Shown here one piece after another: positions 44,898 through 57,534 of a DNA stretch of 64,000 nucleotides (position 1 is its first letter; the number at the start of each line of letters is the position of its first letter). The notes under the pieces were generated by a model that had not been told where the DNA came from, searched no databases, and saw only the letters and a list, made by a program, of their open reading frames with translations. The translations under genes and the position numbers were made by a program. The stretch comes from Typhlomys cinereus (lineage: Eukaryota > Chordata > Mammalia > Rodentia > Platacanthomyidae): positions 1,120,722 through 1,184,721 of the forward strand of contig JALPQD010000405.1 of the NCBI GenBank assembly GCA_023101885.1. Reading direction: 5' to 3'.

Positions 44898-47107
44898 ATT
44901 TCCTGCCCCCTGAGCGCTGCAGCATGCATTTCCCGAGAACAAGAAGAGTCTCTTTCGTGACAGCAGCAGAGGCTAGCCTGGACCATCAGTCTTGCCATCC
45001 AATTTGTGCTGTAGTCCAGATTTGTTGGCACTTTACTCAAAAAGGAAGCAAATGAGTTTTGTTTTGTTTTTTCCAGGACAGGATCTGATCCAGGACTGTG
45101 ACATCACCTGGTTGTCACAGCTCTGTGATCTGTTTTTATCATTACGATATTGATGATTACAGGCTGGTGTCCATATTGTCTGTATTGTCAGGTGTCTCTA
45201 TGAGCCTATGGGGGACAACTCACATTTCAAACCATAATATGGTATATCCATTCTCAGAATGCTACTCAATAATAATAACATATATATATTTATAATAATA
45301 AAAAAATGAGCACACAACAGCATGGTCAGACCCCCTTCCCTAACCTTTCCCCTCAGACTGTGTAATTGTAGCTCCAACCATTTCTAAAAATGGCAAATCA
45401 CTAGAAATCTCTAGTGATGGAGATCAGGTCAGTGGTTACCTGAGGTTGGGGTGGGGGGGGTGGCAGCAGGGAGGCATTACTAAAGGGCACTTTGGAAAAC
45501 TTTGGGAGAGATGATAGCAATGTCTGGTAACTCCATTGTAGTGGTGTTTTCAAGAGTATGGAAAATTCCAAACATTGATCACTGAAATATGTGTTGCTGA
45601 CTTCATATGAGTCACATCTCAATAAAGTTATTTTAAAGAAAAAAAACACAACAGAGAGACATATATCAAGATGTAAATAGAAATATGACAATCTCTCAAT
45701 AGAATTAGTCTTTGTGGGATTATTAACAATGTCCTTTTCTTCTTTGTCTCTTTCTGAATTTCCCCCAAGTTTTTAAAATGAACGTGTGATGGCACTATTT
45801 CAAGGGAAGAAGAAAGAATTGGGCGAACATAAAGTCTATTCCTATGAGTCTAGATGTATGAAAAATAAATCAAAGACATGATCATTTTCAGATAGCAAAA
45901 AAACTCTATTCTCTTAAAAGTCAAGAAGTCAGAGGACACTAAAAAAGTGTTTGATTAGTTCCACAGGAGGAGATACATATAGAGTTAAGGCAAGCAGCAA
46001 AGAAGACATAGTATATTAACAGGGCGCATCATTCAGCTGGTCTTTCAAGTTTATTCATGCGAGACTCATACAGTGAAAGAAGAAAGCAAAAGGCGGTCAG
46101 GTAGCATTGTAAGGTGCATTTTCCCATGATGTCAGGATTTCTCACTTTTAATTCATCTGAGATCAGAACGATTAAGGAATACCCTAACATAATTAACAAA
46201 CAACCCAGTCTTCATTTCTTTAAAAAGAATGCATACAGCAACTAGCAAGAGAGGTCACAGAAAATGTTATTTTAGACATTTGTCCAAATATGGTCACGTC
46301 TCATGAATCTGGGTCGTACTCTCGGAAACGATTGCTGTATCTTTCTGTATAGAGCTGAAAGTGTGCTCTGAAATCTTACTAATGGTGAAGGTGGTTATTA
46401 AAAAAAAGCATGTAGGGCACATATTTAATCCACTTACATGATAAAACATTAAAAACTTCAGTGCATTAATTATTTGAATATCGAATGTTCTGGCTTGTCA
46501 AGTAACTTTTATGTTCCTTTATACAACTAAAAGTCACAATGTTTGGGGGCTCCTGATAGGTTCCAGGGCACAAAGACACCAACACCCATGACCTTATGGA
46601 GCTTCCAGGCTAATGACTGGGAACCCAGGAACCAAGGAGCGAGGAACTCTGATTGGCCAGGCCTAGGTCACGTGTCCAACTCCAACCTAATCACTGCAGC
46701 CAGAAGCTGCAGAACTCTCTGACCACGCCTCCCTCCTGACCCTATTTGGTGCAGCCAGCCCTATTAGAACCACAGACGGGAAATAAGAGAAGATTGATTT
46801 CTCGCTGAGATCCTGCAAGCAAAACACGGCTGGTCCAGCCTCTATTTTCTCTCTTTATGTACCAGTTTTCTGTCTTCAGTCTTTATGGCAGAAGAAATAT
46901 TGCCACATCCAGCTCAAATTACACTCTGTTTAAGAATGATTAGCCCCAGTTACGAAGCCGTGGAGATTGATGAGGCAGTTTGTACCAGAAACGGCGGCAG
47001 ATGGTGGTGCGCAAAACAGTCTTACAGCTAACAGAGCAGGTCCATCTTGTTGAGTACACAGGGAATCGTCAGGATCTGAGCAGATATCTTGAAAGGTGTC
47101 TTTTGGG
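44898..47107. other. Intergenic, AT-rich and mostly unique
   Basis: A short ORR1 5'-end-like piece (CACATTTCAAACCATAAT) sits at about 45200-45240. The remainder, including 45700-46510, is unassigned. Confidence 0.5.
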
Positions 47108-47412
47108 ACTGGGGAGATGAGCAAGAGTACCTACTCTGCAAATATGAAGACCTGAATTCTAATCTTCAGCACCCACTAAAAAGCCAGGCAAGGTTGCATG
47201 AGCCTATAACTCCAGCGTTGGTGGGGAGGGGATGTGATAAGCATATCCCAAGAACTCACTGGCCATTCAGCTAACCCTGAAGAAACTGGAGGCATTAAGG
47301 TGGAGAGTGACAGAGGAAGCTACCTGATGCTCTGCCTTGGATTCTATATTTGCATAAATGGGCCTGTGCACTTGTACACTTATGTGCATGAAACACACAC
47401 ACACGCACACAC
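47108..47412 (+). repeat. Old tRNA-derived SINE
   Basis: GACTGGGGAGATGAGCAAGA head, AAAAGCCAGGCAAGGTTGC, ATTAAGGTGGAGAGTGACAG and a CACACACGCACACAC tail. Confidence 0.65.
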
Positions 47413-48828
47413 CTATGGTATCTTTTCAGAGCATATCACAGATTTCCCTGTTTAACCTCTGCATGCCTTTAGGGGTGAAGCCAATCACCTCTCCAACAGC
47501 TTGCCTACACCAAAACTTCATATCCATGACTGCTTCTTAGAAGAGCCCACCTAAGGTAGGTGCCCAAAGTGACAAGTGCCAGAGAAAGTGGACTGGAAGG
47601 CTGGAGGAAAGACCATGGATTCCTAGAAGCAAAGAAGAAGGTAGACAGGAGGAGGAATCAGTACTAGACAGTGAATCGTATACCCTTAAAATAGTAAAAT
47701 CCCAAATGTGTATATCTTCAAATTCACATTATTCTAATAAGGAACTTCCTCAGGTGGTTAATGTTTAGGAAGATGATTTGTAAAAAGAGAAGTCAAATTA
47801 TAGTCTTCGAGACAAGGGGACCAAAGACCCAAATGACCTGTAAGGCTAGTGAGCCTTAAAGCAGGGGAATCCGGAGCAAACTGGGGCCAGGAAGGCTTGT
47901 GGGAGCCACACATGTCCCACATGGGGAAGTGTAACACCAGTGGTCCCAAATGTTGTGGCTTTATGGTTGATTGACACATTAATGGCTATAATTCTTGGTT
48001 CTGATTTGAAATTCCATAGTGCATCTCCTAACAGGTCTCAGTAACAACACTTTGGAAAAAAGGATATTGGAAGTAATCCTACAAATCCCAAACCTAAATT
48101 CCAAAAGCCCTTGTGAAGCCTCTGGCCTCCCAGATTCTCCCTCTGCCACAAGAAGCAGCCAGTCTAACCTGCTGCAGAATGAGACCACTTGGAATAGGTC
48201 CACATCACCCCATGTCCCTGCCAAATCTACGTGAGAGAGTCCAGCCAGGACCAGTAAAGACAGAAATGCTGATAAGTGCAGGAACAAGACGCATGTGATG
48301 ACAAGAGCTATCCAAGACGGATGAAAGAGCCAGAAGCAAAACTCAATTCGAATTTTTTCTTTGCATTTAGGAGTAAACTGTTATGTAACAAGAGCTAAAT
48401 GAGATGCAGGCCCACACTCCACCAATGGTACGTGGATCACTAAGGCTAGACGCCAACCTGTCCACACATCTAGAAGACAAGGGCCCAAAATGATATTGAT
48501 AACAATCTTGAGGAGCAGAGAGAAAGGAAACAGAAGAATGGACCAATACTTATTAAATACCCCCAGTGCTGAGCTAAGAGTCCAGGATATTAGTTCTTGC
48601 TTCATATACCAATTTACCCCGGGAGGAAGTGTTGCCTTTATACCCAGAATGACTTTGGGGACCATGCATTGTTCCACAGAGACAATGGTTGGGTACACTG
48701 TCACCACCACAATATTCCCTGTCTTTGCTGACTGCCCTGCTGTGCACTTCACTGAATTCCCTCAACTGGGGTAGGGGGGTGTCCCTTAGTACAGCAGATG
48801 TATCTAGAGGCCTTTTGGCTCTTAGTTT
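47413..48828. other. Intergenic, unassigned
   Basis: No recognised gene or repeat. Open frames on both strands (for example 48381-48752) show no domain. Confidence 0.5.
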
Positions 48829-48846
48829 CTAGACAGGGCCTATTCT

Positions 48847-49311
48847 TTTTTTTTTAATCTGTAATTCTTTTTTTTTTATTTATTCCACTGATACAAACTT
48901 AACAGGTACACCGGTCCCCCCCTCCAACCCCTTATCCCCCTGTGCCCCCTCCCCTCCCCCTTTCTTCCTCATTCCCCAGTGCCTCCCCCTCCCATCCCCG
49001 GAACATCCTTTAATGAGCATGCCAAACTCTCCTCTGAGTCCTCCTCTCCGATGAGATGGAAGGACCCAGTGGCATTTCCCAGAACCCTTTCCTGTGTTCC
49101 CGTTAAGCATACGAACATTACTGTGGCTGTCAATCCCTTGCCTCCCAGGATCCTAGTGCCTTTAGCAAATGCTAGACTTTGTGAGGTCAATAGTGTGTTG
49201 GACATTGCGCAGGACATGTAAAGTCCAAATATGATTGCTTCAGCCCTAACTTGTGTAGAGTATCTTGCATATCATCGCTCCTCCCATCCTTGTGCTCTTA
49301 CAATCTTACCG
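48847..49311 (-). mobile_element. L1-like 3'-end insertion splitting a B1-like SINE
   Basis: The insert is bounded by an 18-bp duplication, CTAGACAGGGCCTATTCT, at 48829-48846 and 49312-49329. Its - strand ends in a poly(A) tail (T-runs at 48848-48880 on the + strand) preceded by AATAAA and a very G-rich tract, as in L1 3' UTRs. A retrocopy of another polyadenylated RNA is possible. Confidence 0.6.
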
Positions 49312-49440
49312 CTAGACAGGGCCTATTCTGTAGCTCAGTTATCCTGGAACTCTCCATATAGTTCAGGGTGGCCTTGAACTTACAGTCCTTCTACCCCCAG
49401 TTTCCAAATGCTGGGGTTACAGGTGCAGCCACCAGCCCTG
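49312..49440 (-). repeat. B1-like SINE, split by an L1-like insertion
   Basis: GACAGGGCCTATTCTGTAGC, GGTGGCCTTGAACTTACAG and GGGGTTACAGGTGCAGCC are antisense B1. The left edge lies in the duplicated target 49312-49329. Confidence 0.75.
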
Positions 49441-50902
49441 GCTGCCCTTCAGCTCCTTCAGGTTTACGTCCATCCAGGCCAGTGAGCTGGGGTTGGGGGA
49501 GGGGCTGACACTACAGCCACCTGGTGCGTCTGTCCACTGAGGCTCAGCCTCGGGGTGGAGTCTCCTCGGGATGGATTCTCTTTTAAGCTGTCTCCTCTGC
49601 CGCCTCTCAGCTCACCTGCCATCAGCTTCCCACAGCCCTGTGCCCTCCCATGTCCAACTCAAACCACCAGCTTTGGCTTCATCTATTCAAACCCCAGCAT
49701 CCATTCAAACCCTGGGGAAAAGTCTGTTCCCGTGCAAAAGACCTACTTGCTAGACTTGCAGAACTTGACTGACGGATGATTAGTCAAGGTGACCACCGCT
49801 GAAAATTAAATTCAGAGATGTGCAATGAAATAAATGGCACAAAGACACAGTATCGGACATGAAGACTCACCAGTCCTTACTGTTTTTACTACATTTTTCT
49901 TTTTAATCAGTGCTCTTGGACCAAATTGCCTCCATTGTACTTACACGGCAAGAAGATTGGCTCATGAGGCTCAGTCCAGTCTTGCTCTTCATGACAAGAC
50001 AGCACTTGAAAGTGACCATGACGGGAATATTTACACCACAGAAATCAGCAAGCATTGTGAATGAGTTTTTTTTTGATTTATTGATTAATCTATAAGCTTT
50101 GCCAATTACAGAGACAGGAACGAGGACAGCAAGCCTCTTGTAAAAAGAGTGACTGTCATAGACTGTGTGGAATCTATCGCCACTGCTCACCTTAGCTCTG
50201 GGAGCATGGAGGTGGCCAATGGTGATGCCTAAGTGAGCTGGCAAGCCAGGATCCAGTGAACTTTACCAACCAGAATAGGCAATAGGCCGGTGCTGGCTAA
50301 AGGGCCATGATATGCTGATTGCTAGGCCGAAGAACTAATCATACTGTTAAATGCAAGTTAGGTATAAAAGCACATCTATAGCAAAACATTACAAGAAATA
50401 GAGGGACTAGTCCCTCAGTATTTGGAAGCTTACTTTTTAGAGCTCACAACATCGTTCTTACTCATCAACATGAACAAGAATGTCAACCTACATCCAGTGC
50501 CAGAATGTGTCACTGAAGCTAAAGGCTGGTTAAGGAAAGATGAATTCAGCCAAAAATTTGTAACAGCAATCCCCGAGAACCAATTGGCTGTATGGAATTT
50601 ACAACAAGGGGGATTGCAGGCTCCATGATAATGCACAAGCTGTATGCCAAGTGTCTTTTGTTACTAGCAAAATTGATATTGAGCAGATGCACATACATGG
50701 ATGCTGATTGTTAAAGGCATTTCCGGGAACAATTCTCCTCTGGAGGTTCTTGGTCCTGAGGAGAATAGAAGACACAAGTGGATCCAAGAGGAGGGCACTG
50801 GTGTCAGATTCACAAACCAAGTGCATCTGAATCTCCCGTCGGGACAGCCTAGGAGAGTTCCATTTTATAGATGACAGGACCAAGGCTTGTTGGTGAGTTA
50901 CG
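49441..50902. other. Intergenic, unassigned
   Basis: Short frames around 49834-50064 and 50422-50628 look slightly protein-like but match nothing I recognise. They may be old retrocopy remnants. Confidence 0.4.
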
Positions 50903-50912
50903 CAACTAGCTA

Positions 50913-50948
50913 TTACACTTGATCTTAGCCAAAAAGCCGAGAAGCGAT
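50913..50948 (-). pseudogene. 3'-truncated U2 snRNA retro-insertion
   Basis: The - strand from 50948 reads ATCGCTTCTCGGCTTTTTGG then CTAAGATCAAGTGTA, the first 35 or so nt of U2 snRNA with one difference. It is flanked by CAACTAGCTATT at 50903-50914 and 50952-50963. The Sm site and stem-loops II-IV are absent, so it is not functional. Confidence 0.88.
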
Positions 50949-51427
50949 ACACAACTAGCTATTGATAGCACTAGAATCCAGACTTAATTCTGCTTAGCAC
51001 AGGAATATGCTTAGAAACAGCTCATGCATTGCAAAAGGACACAGAGAGGCTGGCAACAAAGTTCCGTTTGAGAGAAGGGAGTGATCTCAGACAGTCAACA
51101 CGCAGGGACAAGCTACGCAGGCCTGTAGGAAGGGGAGGCCTCGTGGGGAGGTGGCACACGCCTAGGTGCAGTTGTGGCTGCAAGGAGATGTCTGGGTGTG
51201 TGGGGACAAATGGGCATTTCCTGCAGCAGGAAGCACACTGACACCATCAACAGCACATCAAAGGCAGGAAACTGTGACTACCAGCACCTCTAGCCTAGTG
51301 AGGTGGTGAGTGGGTGTACTTTTCCAGCAGTCTCCAGAGCTTGACAAGAGGAGACCAGGACAGGGAATAGTGTGAATCCAGGGAGAGGTTCTCTGCACAG
51401 GATGAGCGGGGGTGAAAGACGGAAGAG

Positions 51428-51672
51428 AAGTGCTAGAGAGATGGCTCAGTAGGCAAGGGAGCTTGCTGTCCAAGTGCAAGGTTCTGAGTTCAGATCTTAG
51501 CATGTAAAAATTTGGTGACACAAGACACCTGGAGCCTAGCTCCAGGCTCGGTGAGAGACCCTGTCTCAAAGGCATTAAAGTGATGTGTGACAGAGCAGGG
51601 GCAGTGAACCTACACAGACAGGTGCACACGCACCACTCCTACACCTGCCTGCACCCACAAAGATTAAACAAA
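51428..51672 (+). repeat. tRNA-derived SINE
   Basis: GCTAGAGAGATGGCTCAGTA head, GAGTTCAGATCTTAGCATG, GAGACCCTGTCTCAAAGGC, with an A-rich end. Confidence 0.7.
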
Positions 51673-52666
51673 AAAAGGAAGAGAGTGTAACAGGCTCAGA
51701 TTCTAGAAACAGAAACTGAAAGTTTGAGGTAACGCCAGTACATGAATCACCTCTTATTCAAGCATCCGGAAACCAAGCCTCCATTTCCTCCCAGCTTCAC
51801 GTGAGTGACACAAAGGCAGCACGATGATCTTAAGAAGGAAGGAAGGCCTACCTTGGTTCCTGGAAGGGGGAAGCTGAAGTGTAGCGACGAGAAGTCTGAG
51901 AACGGAAGCAGTGCTCTCAGAAGTTAGCTCCGCCCTGCTTTCCCTTCTAGCTCTATACTCCCACATCCCCCCACACACACCCCATGCCCCTACAAATACC
52001 TCCTGCTGCAGCGCCGAAGGGCATGAGGGCATGGCTCAAGTCTTTGAAACCTCACACTCCCAAGACAGCAAGAGCTCTAGTTGGCCAACATCTGAATGTA
52101 AGTCCTCAGTGACCCACCCTTAGCCATATGCCCATCATGGGTCCAGTCACGAAGGCCAGGGAGATAAGTACTCGGCCTGTCCAGGCCTGGGGTGCCACTG
52201 AATTGGCAGCCTCGTCTGAAGCGCATGGAGAAAAGGGGCATTGGTCACTGAATAAAGGGCTGTGGTCTTGCCCAATGGATAGAAACAGAAGTGGAAAAAT
52301 AAAAGGTAGAATTCCTCGGTTGCTAGAATTTTCCAGGGAATTGTGAGACCCAGAGCAAACCATTAATGCAAGGCCTGGACCAGGCCCTGTGTATCCTGAC
52401 AAGGCAGGATAGATGGGGAATTAACAGTCCCAGGACAGCAACGCTTGCCTTGGCCCACACGATGCTGCCCCCATGCCTGCAGCGATGGCGTCCTCATTTT
52501 ATAGAGGAGGAAACATACGGCAGGACAGTTCAATAATCTCTTCCCAGAGTCATAAAGCTTGACAAGTGCCACAGCCAGCAAATGCAAACACAGGTCTCCA
52601 GCTTATGCCAGTAAAGAAAGGGTCACTTTCTGGTCTCTTCTCTGACCACACTGTCTTAAGCTTACC

Positions 52667-52850
52667 AACTTTTCTTGTTGTGATAAAATACGCTGACAAA
52701 TACAACTTGTTTATGATGCTAGGGTCCAGTCCATCATGGCATGGAGGTCAAAGAAGTCAAGGCAGCGAGTCTCATTACATCCATAATCAGGAAGCAGGAA
52801 GCCACAGATGCCTGTGCTGTGTTGCCAAGTTGCCACACCAGCAGAAAAAC
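52667..52850 (-). mobile_element. ORR1-like LTR fragment
   Basis: The + strand reads TTGTTGTGATAAAATACGC, GTCCAGTCCATCATGGCATG and CATAATCAGGAAGCAGG, the antisense of the 3' half of an ORR1 LTR. Confidence 0.55.
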
Positions 52851-53579
52851 AAGAGGATGTGGTGGGTTCTACCCTGCCCATCACTCGTGCTTGTGACTCA
52901 AACCAGTCCATCTCTAGCAAGCAACTGAACCTCCACTAGCCTCAGTCTCTTCCTCTGTGCAGTGTATACAATCACCATGACTTAAGTACCCAACAGTAAT
53001 TATTAGTCCCATAATGCTATTTGTTCTGCCAAACAATCATGTCCTGTCCAGGCACATCAAACAAGGAACATATTCCTGACTCAAAGGCAGACAGTCCAGT
53101 TAGCGAATAAACTACTGGCGTCATACAAACAACTCCAGCCAAGAACACTGGAGACTGTTAGCAGGCAGAGGTGGAGAGTCTGGCTGGAAAGTGACAGGCA
53201 AATAGAACCAGGAGTGACTACTGGGTTCCAATCACAACACAAGTGAGCAGAAGAAACCAGCAAGGAAAAAGAGGTGCCCTAAGCAGCAGGAAGTCAAACG
53301 ATAGTGGTTAACTTATCTCACTGACAGAAACGGCAAGAAAGGGTCTGCTTTTAGCCTTCAGTCCTTAGATGGAGAGCTTAGCTTCTGAATCATCAAGTAT
53401 CTGAGCAACTCAAGTCATGGAGGGGAAAGCTGTCGGGAGGCTATTTGTTTTTTTTTAAACACACAGTAGGTGCTCAATAAACACAAATATGGGTCTTTTC
53501 CAGTAGGTAAATCACAGGCAAACTAGCTCCATTTGGGTCCTCTCCCTTCTTCTCTCCTATCCACAGACCATAGTCAAAC

Positions 53580-54080
53580 TAACTCCACAAGATATACTGC
53601 ACAATTAGTGTGCGCCTCTTAGCCTTGGCTAATTACCTCTTTTATCAATTAAAAATATTCTCCCATTAAGCCAAGGAGTTGAGGGGGAGAATGGAGCCTC
53701 CCTTCTATTTCTGAAACCCCCGAAAATCACCAGCAAGATAATGTCACTGATTTGGTTAATTTCAGGTGCACATCGGGCTATTCAACCTAGGTGAATTTAA
53801 TGACTCAGGACAGGCCAGGCAATGAACGGCTCTCTAAATCATCTGTAATTGCGAGCATAAAAATTAAAAATCAGTCTGAAGAGTAAGATAGCTCAATGCT
53901 AATGACAGAGAGCAGCAATCTGAAGACAGAGGTCTCCGGCTTTAATCAGACCCGTGTGGATGACAGAATACAAAGCCCCCAGGGAATCCAGAAACAAAAG
54001 GCTGGGAACCCACTTCAGTTTTTAATGACTTGCTGTGATAAAAAAGAAATTAACTGAATTTTCATATTGTAATTATAAAA
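53580..54080. promoter_or_regulatory. Candidate conserved non-coding element
   Basis: Repeat-free, AT-rich 500 bp with many homeodomain-type cores (GGCTAATTACC, TCAATTAAAA, CTGTAATTGC, GGTGAATTTAATGAC) and an inverted pair of CTTGGC/GCCAAG sites around ATTA. Its position in the presumed RCN1-WT1 interval fits an enhancer. Conservation cannot be tested here. Confidence 0.35.
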
Positions 54081-54324
54081 CTTAATAGAAATTCTCCCCC
54101 CTTCATAACTCTTTATTTTTCTTCTTGTCGAGATAAAGCAACATCCTCTCTATTCTCCTTATACCAGGATGATGTTAAGGCCAGTTATGTTCGATTGTGT
54201 TGTCTTGAAAGTTTAGTTCATAAATGATGTCTGGAAAGGGGACTCAATGATGCTACTGAAAGTGTGAAGAAATTCTGAAATGTCTGCACTTTATTTCAAG
54301 TGTTCAAACAATATTATAGCCCTC

Positions 54325-54657
54325 TGCATTTACTTTTTATATTCCTGTGACCACAATACTTGACAGAAGCAACTTCACACAGGGAAGATGTATTACCGCT
54401 GTTGGTTTCAGAGAGTTTTAAATCATCCTGATGGGGAAGACATGGAAGCAAGAGCAGTTGGAGCTCAAGGTCACACCACATTCCACATGGTGATTGGAAC
54501 CAGGCTGAGCTACAACCTTCAAAGGACTGTCCCTCCTGACTTACATCTGCCAGTCAAGCCCATCCCCTGAAGAATCCTTCGAAATAGTGTTAGAAGCTGA
54601 GGCCCAAGCGCTCAGCACATGAGCCTGTGAGGGACAATCAAGAGTCAAACCATAACA
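54325..54657 (-). mobile_element. ORR1-like MaLR LTR
   Basis: On the + strand it runs from TGCATTTACTTTTTATATTC to GTCAAACCATAACA. Flanks are CCCTC and CCTTC, a 4/5 match to a 5-bp duplication. It contains AATACTTGACAGAAGCAACT. Confidence 0.7.
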
Positions 54658-55574
54658 CCTTCCAAGTCAGTCAGAATCAAAATGGAAACAAGCAAATAAG
54701 GTATTGAGTTCTCCCCTCCCATCTGAAAACCACAAACTGAACACCCCTTTCCCTTGGCTCCTCTGCTGGGTGGACGTTAATCATATTTCCACCTCTAATT
54801 TAGAGAGCCTTCTCTGATCATCGCCCATCCTTCCCTTCCCACAACTTCCCCATCCAGACATCACCTTTGGGTATCCTCTGCACACCTTTCAGAATGCAGT
54901 CTTGGGCTTGCCACTCTGGGCTGTAGCAGACATTCTCAGAGGCTAACCTTACATAGATTTTTCCCTCACAGGTGTAGCCAGAAGCTTGTCTCCTGGTGAT
55001 TCCATATCTTGTCATGTTGACAGTTTGCACTAAGGATCCCACAGGCCTTACTATCAAAGCTCTCCAAATTTTTCGGAACTCCTAGGTTAACCTGGGAGAA
55101 ACCAGAGGGGAAAGAGTAAAAAAGAATAGCAGATTCTTGCTCTTGATGACAAGGAAGAGAACAAAACAAAAACAACGGAATATTTTCTCTAAAGCCTTTA
55201 AATCTATCCAAGAGCCTGTGATAAAATTCTGGTCTCTCCTTGCACAATGGAGGTGACCTTGCTCCTCGCCATCACACTTGTGCATAGTCATGTTGTGAGA
55301 TGACAGAAGAATGAAGAAAATAAGACTCCAACCAACTTTAGGAACAGAAAAAGTCAGATGGAGTATTTTGTTCAGGAGGATACAAAAATAGCTACTCAAG
55401 TCCAAAGGCAGGAGATAGAGTGAACCCCTTCCCCCTCACCTCGGATCTAAACTGAGACTGGTTTCTCCTTTCCACTGAGTTCTCTCTTGGTTTCCTGCAG
55501 CAGGGAAGACTTGACAACAAGGCTGCTGGGCTGGGTGGAGACACAGGCACATAGATTTCTAATTAGTTTCCAAG

Positions 55575-56008
55575 TGTCATAGTTGGGCACAGGTGTCAAC
55601 TTGATGGTTGAGGGTTTGAGCTCTGGGCACATTTGTGGAGAATTAGTGGTTGGGTTAAGCCCAGAGCAAACCTGCAAGAGATTGTCTAGCCGATGGGGAA
55701 GGCCCAGTCCATGGTGGGTGGGACTAGGCCTTGAACAGGTGAATAAAATACTGAGAGCTGGTTGAGAGAGTTGGCATCCTTCTGTATACTTGGCCAGACA
55801 TACTGGTCTGGCAAGTAAGGATTGTCCCTCTCTCAACCGTTATGTGTTGATGATGTGGGCAATTCACTCGGCCGTGGTGTTAGTGCATGCTCTCCTGTCA
55901 AGCTGGACTAAGAACTGTAACCAGAAAATCATAAGACGGAATAAACCCCTTGTTCCCTTAAGCTGTTTGATGGTCATTTATCAGCAACCATGCAGGTGAA
56001 CTGCAACA
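55575..56008 (+). mobile_element. Solo MaLR (MT-like) LTR with perfect 5-bp target duplication
   Basis: This is the same family as the intron-5 LTRs, in the opposite orientation. It starts TGTCATAGTTGGGCACAGG, carries AATAAA near its 3' end (AATAAACCCC), and ends TGCAACA. It is bounded by CCAAG at 55570-55574 and CCAAG at 56009-56013. A single LTR with a clean duplication indicates loss of the internal part by LTR-LTR recombination. Confidence 0.88.
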
Positions 56009-56884
56009 CCAAGTAACACCGCTAATGTGGGCACCACCTCTGAGATCCATAGCTCTATTCCAGTTAGTACCGGACCAAGTGAGGTAAATCCATCTTTTCC
56101 GATGAGTTGCATGTGGTCCCTTGAACATGCGCAGACATTTTCAAGAAGGAAGAACTGAAAAAACTTGCCAGCCAACTGCCAGCAGGTTCAGGAGTCTGTT
56201 ACTCTTCCTGGATTGGTACAGGTCCAGATTACTTCACCACAGTTTCAGAATCTTTCAGGAAACCCATTCTTGATTAGACTTGAGTCGCTCTGAGTTGCTC
56301 CCATCTCTGTAGAAAAGGGTTCCTACCAAGCAACTCAGAGCTGAAAAAAAGTAGGACCCCCATTCTTTATGAGACCTGCAGCACAGGGTAACCCAACTTG
56401 GTCTATCTTGGTAGTTCTTAACCATGATGATTTGGGGACCAAGGGACGGTTGGCAATTTCTGGAGAGGGTTTTGGTTTTTATAACAGTGTAAAAAAGGAG
56501 ACCCATTTACTAATATTTAGTGGACAAGGCACAGAGATACTGCTAAAAATAGATTATATAACATAACAGGATATCAAGAAAAGATTCTTTGGCTCAACTT
56601 GCCAATGTCGAGAAATCTGATCTGGAATCTAGAAGATTCTTTAAAAAAAAATCTTCATGGCAGGAACATTTATATAATCATATATATTCACATTTCAGTC
56701 CTTTGATGACTCTCTGCTGATTATATGAACTTAGGTTACCCATAAGTCCCTCAAGCCTCAGTTTAGATATACATAAAATGGGATAATTAGGGATATTGGA
56801 AAGAATTCAGTGAATTAGTAGTCGTCAAGAATGTAGCTCCAATAGCAATCACTCCGTGCATGGTTGTTATAAAGTCTTATTACT

Positions 56885-56995
56885 TTGGTTTTTGTTGATG
56901 GTTTGTTCTGAGGCAGGATCTCACAAGGTAGCCCAGACTGGTCTGTGAGCACGTGATCTTACTGCTTCAGTCTCTTGGTTACAAGTGCACATCTG
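56885..56995 (-). repeat. B1-like SINE
   Basis: GAGGCAGGATCTCACAAGG and AGCCCAGACTGGTCTGTGAG are antisense B1. Confidence 0.65.
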
Positions 56996-57534
56996 CACAC
57001 CCACCTTCTAGCATTGTAATGATGATAATGATAAAGATTATGTATTTGTCAACAGAAATGGGTTGGGTAGATGAAAACAGAGAGAGCTGGAAGGTAGGAG
57101 GTGGGGCAGTCACTCATATTCCAATGGAAGACTCTAGAACTTGTACTTATCATCCTCTGCCTTCTCCCTCCATCCATCAGTAAATGTTCTTATGTTGGGA
57201 CTTTTCACACTAGATTACAGAAAGCGAAGATTAATTTGAGTTAACACTAAACACCCATAACAGAAAATTCCTACTCTGATCAAACTTACATAACATAATG
57301 CAAGGTCCTCTGTTGCCCTTTATAGGCCAATCTCATGCTACTCATAAGGACAGCATGTGCAAGAGGCTCCTTACCACAGGCCAGGGACAAGATGTTAGAT
57401 GCCTAATCACAAGGCCAGTCAACAGGGGTCAGGAGCAATCACGGCGAACCGTGTCTTTGATGCTCCTGAAAGTTGGCAAAGGCTCTGGCCACAGAGATGT
57501 CACATCTGTCAAGAAACACTAAATTTTGGAATTT

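Noticed and set aside
49834..50064. Protein-like open frame
   Set aside because: No domain recognised; the frame is broken beyond 50064 and no splice sites fit.
50170..50250. Possible - strand exon ending in an AAG|GTGAGC donor-like site
   Set aside because: No acceptor, no recognisable protein, and it does not supply the missing half of the thioesterase domain.
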